Origin: Lacimicrobium alkaliphilum
GTDB taxonomy: Bacteria > Pseudomonadota > Gammaproteobacteria > Enterobacterales > Alteromonadaceae
DNA length: 64,000 nt
Assembly: GCF_002591895.1 (NCBI RefSeq)
Contig: NZ_NISX01000011.1
Location: 1 to 64,000, forward strand
Direction of reading: 5' to 3'
This document shows, piece after piece, positions 1-8,501 of this stretch; positions within the stretch are counted from its first letter, which is position 1; every line of letters starts with the position of its first letter. Below the pieces are notes generated by a model. It did not search any database. It was given only the letters and a program-made list of their open reading frames with translations, and was not told the DNA's origin. The position numbers and the translations under genes are program-made.

Positions 1-129
1 CACAAAATCCTTTACACTCTCCTTAGATAAGGAGAATCTAATATTCAGAACTTGTAATATCTGATGTGTAAATAGCTGTATATCATAGCGATATACAATC
101 ACCCTGCATAATCATAAACAGGCTCATTG

Positions 130-1203
130 TTAGTCATCAAGAATCCAGCTCAATAGCTGTTGATGGCTTTTTTGCAGTACACAGGCCCCAATAGCAGTAG
201 GTGCCAGGTTAAACTCAATAATTACCGGCCCGTTCGTTGAGAACGCAATATCCAGCCCTACAAAACTCGTTGATGGCAGTATATTGATGACCCTCTTTGA
301 CAATTCAATCACTTCACTTTTAAAAGGAAGCTCAATATCCGTCATATCAAAGCCACTATCCGGATGGCCTTTAAATGCCTGTCCCCCACCATCCTGCGGA
401 ATAGCAGCTTTGGTTTTGAAGGTATCCTGATCAACCTCTACACCAAACCCACCTGACAATCTGTTGTCCACGAGGCTGCCTTGCCTACCTACTCTCAAAT
501 AAATACCAACAATATTCGTTCCTTTACTGGCTGTTTTTCCCACCCAGACTCTGACGGTATTCAGGCTACTGGGATTAAACTCTGCCAGCACTGGATGCTG
601 CTCTACATATTCTTCCATGATGTAGTCAGTGGTACACAATCCATTTAAATCTTGTGCAATAAAATCTTCCAGGGACTTAACCGTATTTTTACCCAGAGCC
701 TGAAGCATCAAGGTATCACCCCGAATAAGCTCTACCGCACAGAAACCATCACCACCCGAGCCCTCTACCGGTTTAAAGCACATACGCTTGAGATCAGAGT
801 TCTCCGTTAACCAGGATTCAAGCGCCTCAGTGGTATTGATTGCTCTGCCATCACTGGCAAAGCTGGACTTAATATTCAGATAACCGAGATAGCGGGCATC
901 CGGAATCCCATAAAATTGCAACAGCGCCTTAGCCAGCACCTTGTGACGAGCCACAATCCGGTATTTATAAGGATTAACCCGATTCAGAAATTCATAATAC
1001 TTCTGATCATGCCAGTAGCCTTTCTTCTCCTCCCAGGGGATGTCTTTCTGCCACAGCCGGTATTTATGATAATTGCCCGGTCCCAGCTTGGTGGTAAGTT
1101 GCAACCGGGCCATTTCCCATAACTGACGGGAGAATGGCAAAGCATTTTCTTCCCTGCTGCGCTGACGGGAAAGTCTGATCGCACGTTGGATACTGTTAAA
1201 CAT
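130..1203 (-). CDS. ATP-grasp enzyme of the sugar-transfer-associated type (copy 2)
   Basis: A protein of about 357 aa of the ATP-grasp family seen in polysaccharide loci (PF14397-like, by recall). Such enzymes couple ATP to carboxylate-amine or similar ligations; the substrate here is unknown. Visible motifs are a glycine-rich nucleotide loop (KPVEGSGGDGF), FNPSSLNTVRVWV, LRVGRQGSLVDN and a C-terminal metal-binding stretch GPVIIEFNLAP. The ATG at 1203 was chosen because it overlaps the upstream stop by 8 bp; a longer reading to 1290 would overlap the neighbour by 95 bp. It is the last gene of the leftward exopolysaccharide unit and a paralog of the gene just upstream. The tandem pair probably acts on the same sugar or lipid carrier, which is inference. 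Confidence 0.82.
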   Translation of the reverse strand: MFNSIQRAIRLSRQRSREENALPFSRQLWEMARLQLTTKLGPGNYHKYRLWQKDIPWEEKKGYWHDQKYYEFLNRVNPYKYRIVARHKVLAKALLQFYGIPDARYLGYLNIKSSFASDGRAINTTEALESWLTENSDLKRMCFKPVEGSGGDGFCAVELIRGDTLMLQALGKNTVKSLEDFIAQDLNGLCTTDYIMEEYVEQHPVLAEFNPSSLNTVRVWVGKTASKGTNIVGIYLRVGRQGSLVDNRLSGGFGVEVDQDTFKTKAAIPQDGGGQAFKGHPDSGFDMTDIELPFKSEVIELSKRVINILPSTSFVGLDIAFSTNGPVIIEFNLAPTAIGACVLQKSHQQLLSWILDD

Positions 1204-2290
1204 AAGATTTCTCAGCTGCCTCCCTGAGCCTGATAGAGGGGATATTTGCATGAGCGGCACCGTCTTTATCCGGCGCCACATTGGTTTCAACTAATACCGG
1301 GCCTTGTGCTGTCATAGTCACATCCAGCCCGGCAAATCGGGTATAGGGTAATCTAACCAGTACCTTACAGGCAAAGCTTTTAATCTGCTGCCATTGCTCC
1401 AGCGTAACGCCAGCCAGTGGCGCATCATGATCAGGGTGTTGAGTAATGTCATCCCGATGAGGGGTATATTTGGTCAGCCCTGGCTCAACTTTGCCATCGA
1501 TAAGCCTAACCGGGCACATTATGCCCCCTGCTGAGGCGTTATCGATGGCAGAGCCTGCTCTGCCCACTCTTAAGTACGCACCAATCACCTGCGCCTGCCC
1601 GGGAGAGCTTTCCAGCACCCAGATCCGCAGGGTATTCACACTGTCAGGATTCAGCGCCATAAACTGCTCTGATTGCTGAATATAGGCTTCCAGCACAAAT
1701 TCAGCCATGGGCGCCTTGCCTCTGCAGTTGTTAATCAACTCCGATGCATTCATCTGCTGCTTAGAATGCAGAGGCTGAAACACTGGCTGCTGCTCGTTAT
1801 CATCCTGCAGAATTCTGCCCGCCATTACTCCGGCACCGCCCCAACCCTCGATGGGTTTGATACACAATATACTATCGATATGTGCACTCATCAGAGCCTC
1901 AAACTGTGCGGCATCAGTCAGCGGCTTACCTGTATTATCAAAGCCTTTATAGGGATGAAAATAGCCAAATAGTTCAGGCGTAGGGAAATGCATCAGTTTA
2001 TACAGAGCTTTTTCAGAGAGCTTACTCTGAGTCAGTTTACGGTACTGGGGCGGATTCAGTATTTTCAGCGCCGCATAATACTCTTTAGCAGAAATATGCT
2101 GCCACTTGTCCTGCTCCGCAAATCCCTGGCGGGCCATGCCGGCGACTACAAAATAGCGAGGGCCCAGGCCGGTCTTAAGGCAGAACTGCAGAGTCTGTGT
2201 GTACATGCTGATTTTACTGATACCGGCCAGTTGTGCTTCTTTGCTGAGCATATGAAACAGAGCGCGAAGCCGGGAAAAAAGTGAGCTCAT
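1196..2290 (-). CDS. ATP-grasp enzyme of the sugar-transfer-associated type (copy 1)
   Basis: A 364-aa cytoplasmic ATP-grasp protein, paralogous to the following gene. Matching blocks in the same order are KPIEGWGGAGV (nucleotide loop), ALNPDSVNTLRIWV, YLRVGRAGSAIDNASAGG and GPVLVETNVAP (C-terminal metal ligands). Overall identity is moderate, so this is an old duplication rather than a recent one. Its ATG overlaps the stop of the upstream deacetylase gene (ATGA), which points to coupled translation. It is probably a late modifying or ligating enzyme of the exopolysaccharide pathway; the substrate cannot be read from sequence. Confidence 0.82.
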   Translation of the reverse strand: MSSLFSRLRALFHMLSKEAQLAGISKISMYTQTLQFCLKTGLGPRYFVVAGMARQGFAEQDKWQHISAKEYYAALKILNPPQYRKLTQSKLSEKALYKLMHFPTPELFGYFHPYKGFDNTGKPLTDAAQFEALMSAHIDSILCIKPIEGWGGAGVMAGRILQDDNEQQPVFQPLHSKQQMNASELINNCRGKAPMAEFVLEAYIQQSEQFMALNPDSVNTLRIWVLESSPGQAQVIGAYLRVGRAGSAIDNASAGGIMCPVRLIDGKVEPGLTKYTPHRDDITQHPDHDAPLAGVTLEQWQQIKSFACKVLVRLPYTRFAGLDVTMTAQGPVLVETNVAPDKDGAAHANIPSIRLREAAEKSYV

Positions 2291-3285
2291 GAACGTCCTC
2301 TGCTGCCAATCTTTCGTAACAGGGTCATAAAGCCACTGATTTCGGCTTCAAATTCCAACTCACTGATATTGTCGTTATCCATAATACGGGGCAGTTTGTA
2401 AACGTGATGTTCAGCCGGGCACAATTCACTGTCTGTAGTAGTGGCAGACTGAATGCCCATATCGCTCAGTACTTTTAATTGCTCTTCACGGAATTCTCCC
2501 CGCGGATAGCAAAAATGACTCGGCTGTTTGCCTGTCATATCAACAATCGCCTGACGGTTACGCTCCAGCTCTTGTCGGGCCTCTTCTAACCCTACTTCAG
2601 AGAAACGGTGCTTGTGGGTATGCAGTTCAATCGCCAGGCCCTGCTTATGCAGCTCTGTCACTTGCTCTGGTGATAAAAACATAAACTTACCACTTTGCTG
2701 CCAGGCCTCTGTTGATTCACCAAAATAAGTACATAATTCCTTTAAAACCGACTGCTCGTACTCTGAACCCAGTTGCTTTACGAGCTCCAACAGGTTTTCG
2801 GCATTAAGCTCCTGCCCCCTGTTTTCTTCAAGGCAGCTATCCTGTGCTGGCTTGAAAGGCTTTTTATGCTTCCAGAAAAGGTAAAATACCGCCACTTTAA
2901 ATACTGGCCGGCGGTGCTGAATAAAGTAACTGGAAAGATAGAGGGTAGCCTTAAACTGGCAGGCTTTAATCTCGGGCCACATGCCTTCAAGAATTGCCTC
3001 CCAGCCATCATCAATAGTGATAATCATGGCATTTTTCTGTACCTGGCCCTGCTCTCTCTGAGAAACGTAGTCATCCAGATTTATGCAGGCAAAATTCCAC
3101 TTTTTAAGCAATTGCATACGCCGGGAAAAGGTGGATTCTCGCATAAACAGGCCGGGGCGAAACTGGTGCTCATCGTCCACCGAAATACCGTGATAACAGA
3201 GTATACGGGTCTTATCTGCCGTCAGTTTGCGGGCCAGATAAAACAATCCCAATATTTTGCCTAACCTGAAAATCAGGGTTTTCAT
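2287..3285 (-). CDS. Polysaccharide deacetylase (NodB-like), second in locus
   Basis: A 332-aa carbohydrate esterase family 4 protein. The catalytic aspartates sit in TIDDGW (about residues 91-95), the metal histidines in HTHKH (222-226), and CYPRGEF follows at about 259-265. An N-terminal hydrophobic stretch (about 5-18) may be a membrane anchor. Family members remove N- or O-acetyl groups from sugars. It differs from the XrtA-type deacetylase at 17741-18586, so the locus has two deacetylases of different subfamilies. It overlaps both neighbours by 4 bp (ATGA), placing it firmly in the operon. Confidence 0.85.
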   Translation of the reverse strand: MKTLIFRLGKILGLFYLARKLTADKTRILCYHGISVDDEHQFRPGLFMRESTFSRRMQLLKKWNFACINLDDYVSQREQGQVQKNAMIITIDDGWEAILEGMWPEIKACQFKATLYLSSYFIQHRRPVFKVAVFYLFWKHKKPFKPAQDSCLEENRGQELNAENLLELVKQLGSEYEQSVLKELCTYFGESTEAWQQSGKFMFLSPEQVTELHKQGLAIELHTHKHRFSEVGLEEARQELERNRQAIVDMTGKQPSHFCYPRGEFREEQLKVLSDMGIQSATTTDSELCPAEHHVYKLPRIMDNDNISELEFEAEISGFMTLLRKIGSRGRS

Positions 3286-4187
3286 ACACCCGCCTCTGTG
3301 TTGTCACTTTTTACTTTCTGGTACCAACTCAGTACCCGGTTCCGGGGCCAGAACACCACATAATTGCGCGGCAGATATTTGCCCGTTTCAAATGCCTGCT
3401 TACGGGTCTGAGAAGTGGCAAAAGCCCCGCTGTTACTCCCCTCAATATGAGAAAAAAACCAGTAAGCGCCGTTCTCGGCCAACAGCTTATTGACAAATCC
3501 CAGATGGGGGCTGATGGCCGGCACCTGTGGATCATAGTACCAACTCGATCCCACTATACCTCTGATACCCGGGTTAACCTCAAGCATCTGAGCCAGGCGC
3601 TGGCAGGTATGCCGCCAGCTTTGCTCACTTAAGCGGCTTTGCTCGGCCAGATGTACGTGTAATCTGAATACGGGTTTATAACCACCTGCCAACAAGCCAG
3701 ACTTTATAAACTGCAGACTCTGCGTTACCCCGGCATTAAACATCAGGCTGCGTTGTAACACTGAAAATGGCTCAACGACGCGTTCTCCCGCCGGGAACAG
3801 CGCACCACTGGCCAGCGCCAGATCTTTGTAATAGCTGTCATCGGCCTCTTCCGGCCCAGGCTGGCCGAGAATACGGGCAAAACTTTGCTGGTAGAGTTCT
3901 GCTATCTCGTCAGTAACTTTAAAAGAAAGGTGATCCGGGCTAAAGTCCGCTACCAGGCGCACCAGCAAAAACTGTAATAATACTCCCAATAGTTCTGGTC
4001 GGTCTGACTCCAGTCTACCCACAGTCTGCTTCAGCTCAGGTAAGGCATGATAGGGCTGCCAGGAGATTCTGTTTTTTATACCATCCAGTAAAGCTAACGG
4101 CTCCAGCCAGTCTATCTGATCCTGAAGCTGTTGTTGCAGATCACTGGCCAGTTTATCAGCAAGGGCGTGAGAGGAGAGTTTATTCAT
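3282..4187 (-). CDS. Conserved-looking protein of unknown function in exopolysaccharide operon
   Basis: A 301-aa protein that I do not recognise. It has no obvious signal peptide or transmembrane helix. The first half is helical and leucine-rich, and the second half holds tryptophan- and tyrosine-rich stretches (GSSWYYDPQVP, AYWFFSHIEGSNSG, NYVVFWPRNRVLSWY). Histidines in FRLHVHLAEQ and around the SSWYYDP segment could be catalytic. The gene lies 3 bp after the flippase and overlaps the deacetylase by 4 bp, so it is a genuine operon member. An acyl- or glycosyl-transferring role would fit the context but is not supported by any motif I can name. Confidence 0.7.
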   Translation of the reverse strand: MNKLSSHALADKLASDLQQQLQDQIDWLEPLALLDGIKNRISWQPYHALPELKQTVGRLESDRPELLGVLLQFLLVRLVADFSPDHLSFKVTDEIAELYQQSFARILGQPGPEEADDSYYKDLALASGALFPAGERVVEPFSVLQRSLMFNAGVTQSLQFIKSGLLAGGYKPVFRLHVHLAEQSRLSEQSWRHTCQRLAQMLEVNPGIRGIVGSSWYYDPQVPAISPHLGFVNKLLAENGAYWFFSHIEGSNSGAFATSQTRKQAFETGKYLPRNYVVFWPRNRVLSWYQKVKSDNTEAGV

Positions 4188-4190
4188 AGT

Positions 4191-5708
4191 TCACACTTTA
4201 CCTTGCAGATAACCAGGGTAAAGCCGCTCTACCACAGTGCGCTCAAGCCCTTCTGGATAACCCTGCCAGCGCCACAACAGCAATGACACCAGGGTATAAC
4301 TCAGGCCACCGGCAATAATCTGCATTAACAGCGATAATCCCTGCACTGGCACCCAATCAGCCTGCTGAATCAGCAGCACTGCTCCCCCCATTACCATACA
4401 GGCCAGGGTCGGGCGCAAAAATACTCCTAACAAGGGCAGCACCTGTAGTTTAAGAAACAGCACCACAGCTATCTGAGCGCCAAACAACATAATCAGGGTA
4501 GTACTGAGCCTGGCCTGACCGATACCGACAATACCGTTCAGATCCAGCAACGGAATAAAAAACGCGAAAAACATAACCGTGCGAATTAAATTTATTAAAA
4601 ACATAATATTAGGCTTGCCGCAGGCCATATATATATAACTGTTATTCACAGTCAGGCTGGTCAACATGCTGGATAAAGCCAATAGCTGGATCAGTGGCGC
4701 CGCCGGTAGCCATTTATCACCCAGTACCACCTCCACAAACAAGGGCGCAATCAGGGCAATCCCCAATGCCGCCGGCATAGTAAGGCTGGCAGTCAGGGCA
4801 ACTGTGTTTAAGTAAGCCTTACGTAACTCGGTAAAGTTATCTTTAAAGCGTGAATAAACCGGGAAGGTGGCCTTATTGATAGGTTTGGCCATTTCCATGG
4901 TTGGCAAATGTGCAATTTCTTTCCCTATAGCGAAAAGACCGACCGCCGAGGGAGACAAGAGCCGCCCGACTATCAATTCACTAAACTTGTCATTTAAGTA
5001 AAACAATACATTGTTCAGCAGCAGCCAGCGCGAAAAGCTGAACAGCTTATTAAAAGACTTAAGCCCGAAACGCGGGCGGAAGGGGTGCATCCAGTAACTG
5101 AACAGTAAAATGATAAACTGATTGGAGACCATGCCAATCACCAATGCCCAGTAATTACGGTAAACAAAAGCCAGAGTCAGGGTGATCACAAAACTGATAA
5201 TCTTCGGCACAAGCTGATATTTCAGCTCTTTGCGAAAGTCCATATCCTTTTGAAAGTTCACCACACCGATATTCGCCGCACCAGAAAGAATGCTGGCCAG
5301 CGCAATCACATAAATCACATTATCTAAGCGCGGATCAGCATAAAACTCTGCCACATAAGGCGCAGCCAATGCCATTGCCGATGCAGACACCAACCCGAAT
5401 AACACTTTAAAAGTCCAGGCAGTGTTGTAATCGTCAGTATCATTCGATTGATTCTGAATCAGGACAGTACCGAGGCCCAGCGCACCAAAAAGCTCAATAA
5501 AGGCATAAATCGCCATGGCGATAGCAACCAGACCAAAATCCTCCGGTACCAGTAAACGGGCCAGCACAATAGAGCTGATAAGGCCAATAGATTTAATACC
5601 AATACGGGTCACCAGCATAAAGGCCGAGCCCGTATAGACCTTGCTGTGTGTCTTTGTATTATGCTCTGCCTGTTGCTGCGGATCCAGTGGCGGCTGAGGT
5701 GTCGTCAT
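4191..5708 (-). CDS. Polysaccharide flippase (Wzx/MOP superfamily)
   Basis: A 505-aa integral membrane protein with roughly 12-14 hydrophobic helices. Its N-terminal pattern is typical of oligosaccharide flippases (TRIGIKSIGLISSIVLARLL, then PEDFGLVAIA). It is expected to flip lipid-linked repeat units across the inner membrane. It has the length usual for polysaccharide biosynthesis proteins of the MviN/Wzx type. It starts 4 bp inside the upstream O-ligase gene (ATGA) and is followed after 3 bp by the unknown 301-aa gene. Flippase plus the downstream ligase-like membrane protein and chain-length protein suggests a Wzx/Wzy-type assembly route. Confidence 0.85.
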   Translation of the reverse strand: MTTPQPPLDPQQQAEHNTKTHSKVYTGSAFMLVTRIGIKSIGLISSIVLARLLVPEDFGLVAIAMAIYAFIELFGALGLGTVLIQNQSNDTDDYNTAWTFKVLFGLVSASAMALAAPYVAEFYADPRLDNVIYVIALASILSGAANIGVVNFQKDMDFRKELKYQLVPKIISFVITLTLAFVYRNYWALVIGMVSNQFIILLFSYWMHPFRPRFGLKSFNKLFSFSRWLLLNNVLFYLNDKFSELIVGRLLSPSAVGLFAIGKEIAHLPTMEMAKPINKATFPVYSRFKDNFTELRKAYLNTVALTASLTMPAALGIALIAPLFVEVVLGDKWLPAAPLIQLLALSSMLTSLTVNNSYIYMACGKPNIMFLINLIRTVMFFAFFIPLLDLNGIVGIGQARLSTTLIMLFGAQIAVVLFLKLQVLPLLGVFLRPTLACMVMGGAVLLIQQADWVPVQGLSLLMQIIAGGLSYTLVSLLLWRWQGYPEGLERTVVERLYPGYLQGKV

Positions 5709-7069
5709 CCCGCCCGGCTCCCGGCCAGCGCACTGGCTTTTGTAACGGCTGACGAAGCCTTTACCTTATCTGGAGCAGTCTGGCTGGCGACAATCTGTGG
5801 GCGCATTATATTCATCACCACCACCAGGCCGATCACGGCATAAATCAGATCAAAATAAGCCAGGCTTACGTTCATTCCGGTAATACCATAGGCAACCAGT
5901 GATAGGGTCATAGCATTACTCAACTGGTGGTACCAATGCACCCCATATTGCTTACCCAGCCGCGCATTTTTCATATTGTTCAGCAACGCCAACAGTAACA
6001 TCATCAAAAAGATAAACAGCCCCACAAAACCATGATCTCCCAGCACCTGAAAGTAAATATTATGGGCGGCCTTGGGCCTTATACTATCTGGGATCGGTTT
6101 TGAGTAAACCGGGCCAAACTCAGGTGTCAGTGGTGCATAGTAGTTCCACAAAGTCGGTTCAGAAACAGCGCGGAATCCCCCGCCTGTTACGGGGTTATCC
6201 AGGGCGATCATGGTAGAAATTTTCCATGCCCAGATACGGCCGATAAATGAACCATCTTCTTCTGCCGCTGTAGACACTGTACTTTGTCGTTCCTGCCAGT
6301 CTTCTGGCGCATTGGCATAAAGAATTGGCAGCATAATCACCGCGGCGATAGCCCAGACTAGTTTGCGATTTGATTTCAGCCAGAAGGCAAAGGCCAGCAC
6401 ACCTAAGCCAATAAAGCCACCACGGGAGAAGGTACCGACAATGCTGAGAATATTCAGTAATAGCAGCACCCACAGGCCCTGGCGTAACAAAGTATGTTTG
6501 GTAACATGAATCAGATAGATCACCATTGGAATACACATATTGATGGCCACGGCGAGATCATTGCGATCGGCAATAATGCCGGCCCGCCCTGTGATACGGT
6601 GACTGCCACCGGAGATCACATATTTGACCGCCTCCATACCCGCATAAGCAGATATTGCCAGTACGATAGCCCAGATAAAGGTATCGATATGCAAGCGTTT
6701 GGTCAGCGTCAGAGTAATAAAGAAAAACAACGCCATAATCTTGAGAAACTGATTCCAGTAGCTCCAAATCCAGTCTGAATCAGAGTTAAGATGAAAGCTT
6801 GTGCTGATCAGTGTCCACAGGCCAAACATCATCACCCAGAACGTCAGGCCGGTCATCTTAAAAGATTTGTTTTTCGTTACAAACAACCAGGAAGCAGCGG
6901 TCACCAAAACAATGGTCAGGTTCAGGCGAAAGCTCTGTGAAAAACCAAAGGCCCACTCTGCCGGCGCAGTCAGGGCAATCCACACCCAGGCTGCCATACC
7001 AATATAAGGGCGCTTAAATGAGTAATAGATGGCTACAAACAAAAAGCCAACCAGCAGCAAGTCACGCAT
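5705..7069 (-). CDS. O-antigen/O-glycosylation ligase-like polymerase, exosortase A-associated
   Basis: A 454-aa polytopic membrane protein of the Wzy_C/O-antigen ligase superfamily. The N-terminal segments (FKRPYIGMAAWVWIALTAP) and the periplasmic region with NPVTGGGFRAVSEPTLW and AHNIYFQVLGDHGFVG match the family described as the putative O-glycosylation ligase of exosortase A systems (TIGR03097, by recall). It either polymerises the repeat unit or transfers glycan to protein; sequence does not separate the two. Its ATG is fused to the stop of a 27-codon gene (TAATG), and its end overlaps the flippase gene by 4 bp. Confidence 0.87.
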   Translation of the reverse strand: MRDLLLVGFLFVAIYYSFKRPYIGMAAWVWIALTAPAEWAFGFSQSFRLNLTIVLVTAASWLFVTKNKSFKMTGLTFWVMMFGLWTLISTSFHLNSDSDWIWSYWNQFLKIMALFFFITLTLTKRLHIDTFIWAIVLAISAYAGMEAVKYVISGGSHRITGRAGIIADRNDLAVAINMCIPMVIYLIHVTKHTLLRQGLWVLLLLNILSIVGTFSRGGFIGLGVLAFAFWLKSNRKLVWAIAAVIMLPILYANAPEDWQERQSTVSTAAEEDGSFIGRIWAWKISTMIALDNPVTGGGFRAVSEPTLWNYYAPLTPEFGPVYSKPIPDSIRPKAAHNIYFQVLGDHGFVGLFIFLMMLLLALLNNMKNARLGKQYGVHWYHQLSNAMTLSLVAYGITGMNVSLAYFDLIYAVIGLVVVMNIMRPQIVASQTAPDKVKASSAVTKASALAGSRAG

Positions 7070-7152
7070 TAATCTTCATCCTGCTTATTTGACCAATAAA
7101 ACAGATAGCACACGGCACACACCACCATCAGCAGATAAATACTGTCAATCAT
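7069..7152 (-). CDS. 27-residue single-pass membrane peptide, translationally coupled
   Basis: A tiny gene of 27 codons plus TAA. The product starts MIDSIYLLMVVCAVCYLFYW and ends in a charged tail with KQDED, so it is one hydrophobic helix with an acidic cytoplasmic or periplasmic end. Its ATG overlaps the stop of the CoA-ligase-like gene as ATGA, and its TAA shares a base with the ATG of the O-ligase gene (TAATG). Without it there would be a 79-bp gap in an operon whose genes otherwise abut. Two precise junctions make this a real gene rather than chance. It may be a small partner of the adjacent polytopic ligase, which is inference. Confidence 0.72.
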   Translation of the reverse strand: MIDSIYLLMVVCAVCYLFYWSNKQDED

Positions 7153-8501
7153 TGCGTCACCTTGCTGATCACATAGCGGTATTTTCCGGATTTTTCTGCG
7201 GCAATTTCCGCTACCGGTTGCACATCAATGTCAACGTCCTCGCCGAGCCTGGCCTTAAAGCCACTCTCAATCTGTTTACTCATAGAATCTGTCAGTTGCT
7301 GTTTGGATACCACTTCTACCCGGGTAAGTTGCAGGCTTTCCTGGGTTATTTTAAAGGCTTCAATGCCGTCCATATCACGCAGAATATAAATCAGCGCCAG
7401 GCCATGCATCATGGTGCCATCTGCGGCCACCACAAAGTCGGTACTGCGGCCTTCAATAGATTCCAGCATCGGCAGACCACGACCACAGGCACAGCGTTGG
7501 TCTGACAACACCGCGATATCACCGGTACGATAACGGACAAAAGGAAATTCGCTGGTACCAAGATGCGTCACCACTATTTCACCGGCCTCACCAGCGGGCA
7601 ACGGCTTGCCTTCTTTATCGATAATTTCTACCACAATATCTTCATAGGACAAATGCATACCACCGGAGGGGCATTCATGGGCGATAAAACCTGCATCCCG
7701 GCCGCCGTAACCATTAGCAAGCGGGCAGCCAAACACCCTTGAAATATTCTCGCGCTGGTAGGGATAAAGGCGCTCGGAGGTAACAAAAGCCACTTTAATA
7801 CCGAGATTATCCAGCCGGATACCCGCTTTTTCAGCGGTTTTAGCCAGCAAATCAAATACTGAAGGGTAACCGAACAACATTTCAGGGCGACTTTCTTTGA
7901 TGGTAGCAATGAAGTTCTGTAGCTTTCCCTCCGTCATATCAAAGGCCGGAATCAGCTGTGAACGAAACAGCTTGTCACGGGCCAACCTGATCTTGTCCTG
8001 TGCCCCCAGCTCAATAGGCGAACCCCAGGCCACAATTTCCTTGTCGCCGATATCCACATCCCACCAGCGGGTGGCACGCCATTTCTCGGCCACATCATGG
8101 GATACCCGTTCATTACCGAGCAGGAAAATCAGCGGCTGACCACTGGAGCCGCCGGTATTAAAGCGGTTCAGTGGCCCGGCAATATCTGATTTAAGAGCAT
8201 CAAAATTATCAGCAATGGTCTGTTTATCCAGAAACGGCAGTTTAACCAAATCCTCTGAGCATTGAATATCGTCAGGGGTGAGCCCCTGGCTTTGCATCAC
8301 GTCTTTGTAATAAGGCACATGAGCACAGATGGTGCGGATAAACTGCTGTAGTCGTTGTGACTGGGCCGTTTTAAGCTGCTCAGGAGAGTGCCACTGGCTT
8401 TGTTCCAGTGCTTTGCGAATTGCTACCGTATTGTGTTTTTTCAGTTTCTCATGCAGCGGAAACAACACCCCCGAAACCAGTTTGGTGTACACAGAACTCA
8501 T
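7149..8501 (-). CDS. Phenylacetate-CoA ligase-like (CapK/PaaK family) adenylate-forming enzyme
   Basis: A 450-aa cytoplasmic protein of the adenylate-forming superfamily. The phosphate-binding loop is NTGGSSGQP (about residues 115-123). Later motifs are YGGRDAGFIAHEC and FVRYRTGDIA, and a C-terminal mobile domain is present. CapK/PaaK relatives in polysaccharide loci activate acyl groups, so the enzyme may supply an acyl substituent. The substrate is unknown. It overlaps the upstream glycosyltransferase by 4 bp and the 27-aa peptide gene by 4 bp. Confidence 0.85.
   Translation of the reverse strand: MSSVYTKLVSGVLFPLHEKLKKHNTVAIRKALEQSQWHSPEQLKTAQSQRLQQFIRTICAHVPYYKDVMQSQGLTPDDIQCSEDLVKLPFLDKQTIADNFDALKSDIAGPLNRFNTGGSSGQPLIFLLGNERVSHDVAEKWRATRWWDVDIGDKEIVAWGSPIELGAQDKIRLARDKLFRSQLIPAFDMTEGKLQNFIATIKESRPEMLFGYPSVFDLLAKTAEKAGIRLDNLGIKVAFVTSERLYPYQRENISRVFGCPLANGYGGRDAGFIAHECPSGGMHLSYEDIVVEIIDKEGKPLPAGEAGEIVVTHLGTSEFPFVRYRTGDIAVLSDQRCACGRGLPMLESIEGRSTDFVVAADGTMMHGLALIYILRDMDGIEAFKITQESLQLTRVEVVSKQQLTDSMSKQIESGFKARLGEDVDIDVQPVAEIAAEKSGKYRYVISKVTQ

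Noticed and set aside
18-35. 8-bp perfect inverted repeat TCTCCTTA-GA-TAAGGAGA near the left edge
   Set aside because: A two-base centre cannot form a good hairpin loop and there is no T tract, so it is not a terminator. It may be a binding site, but the context is cut off by the window edge.
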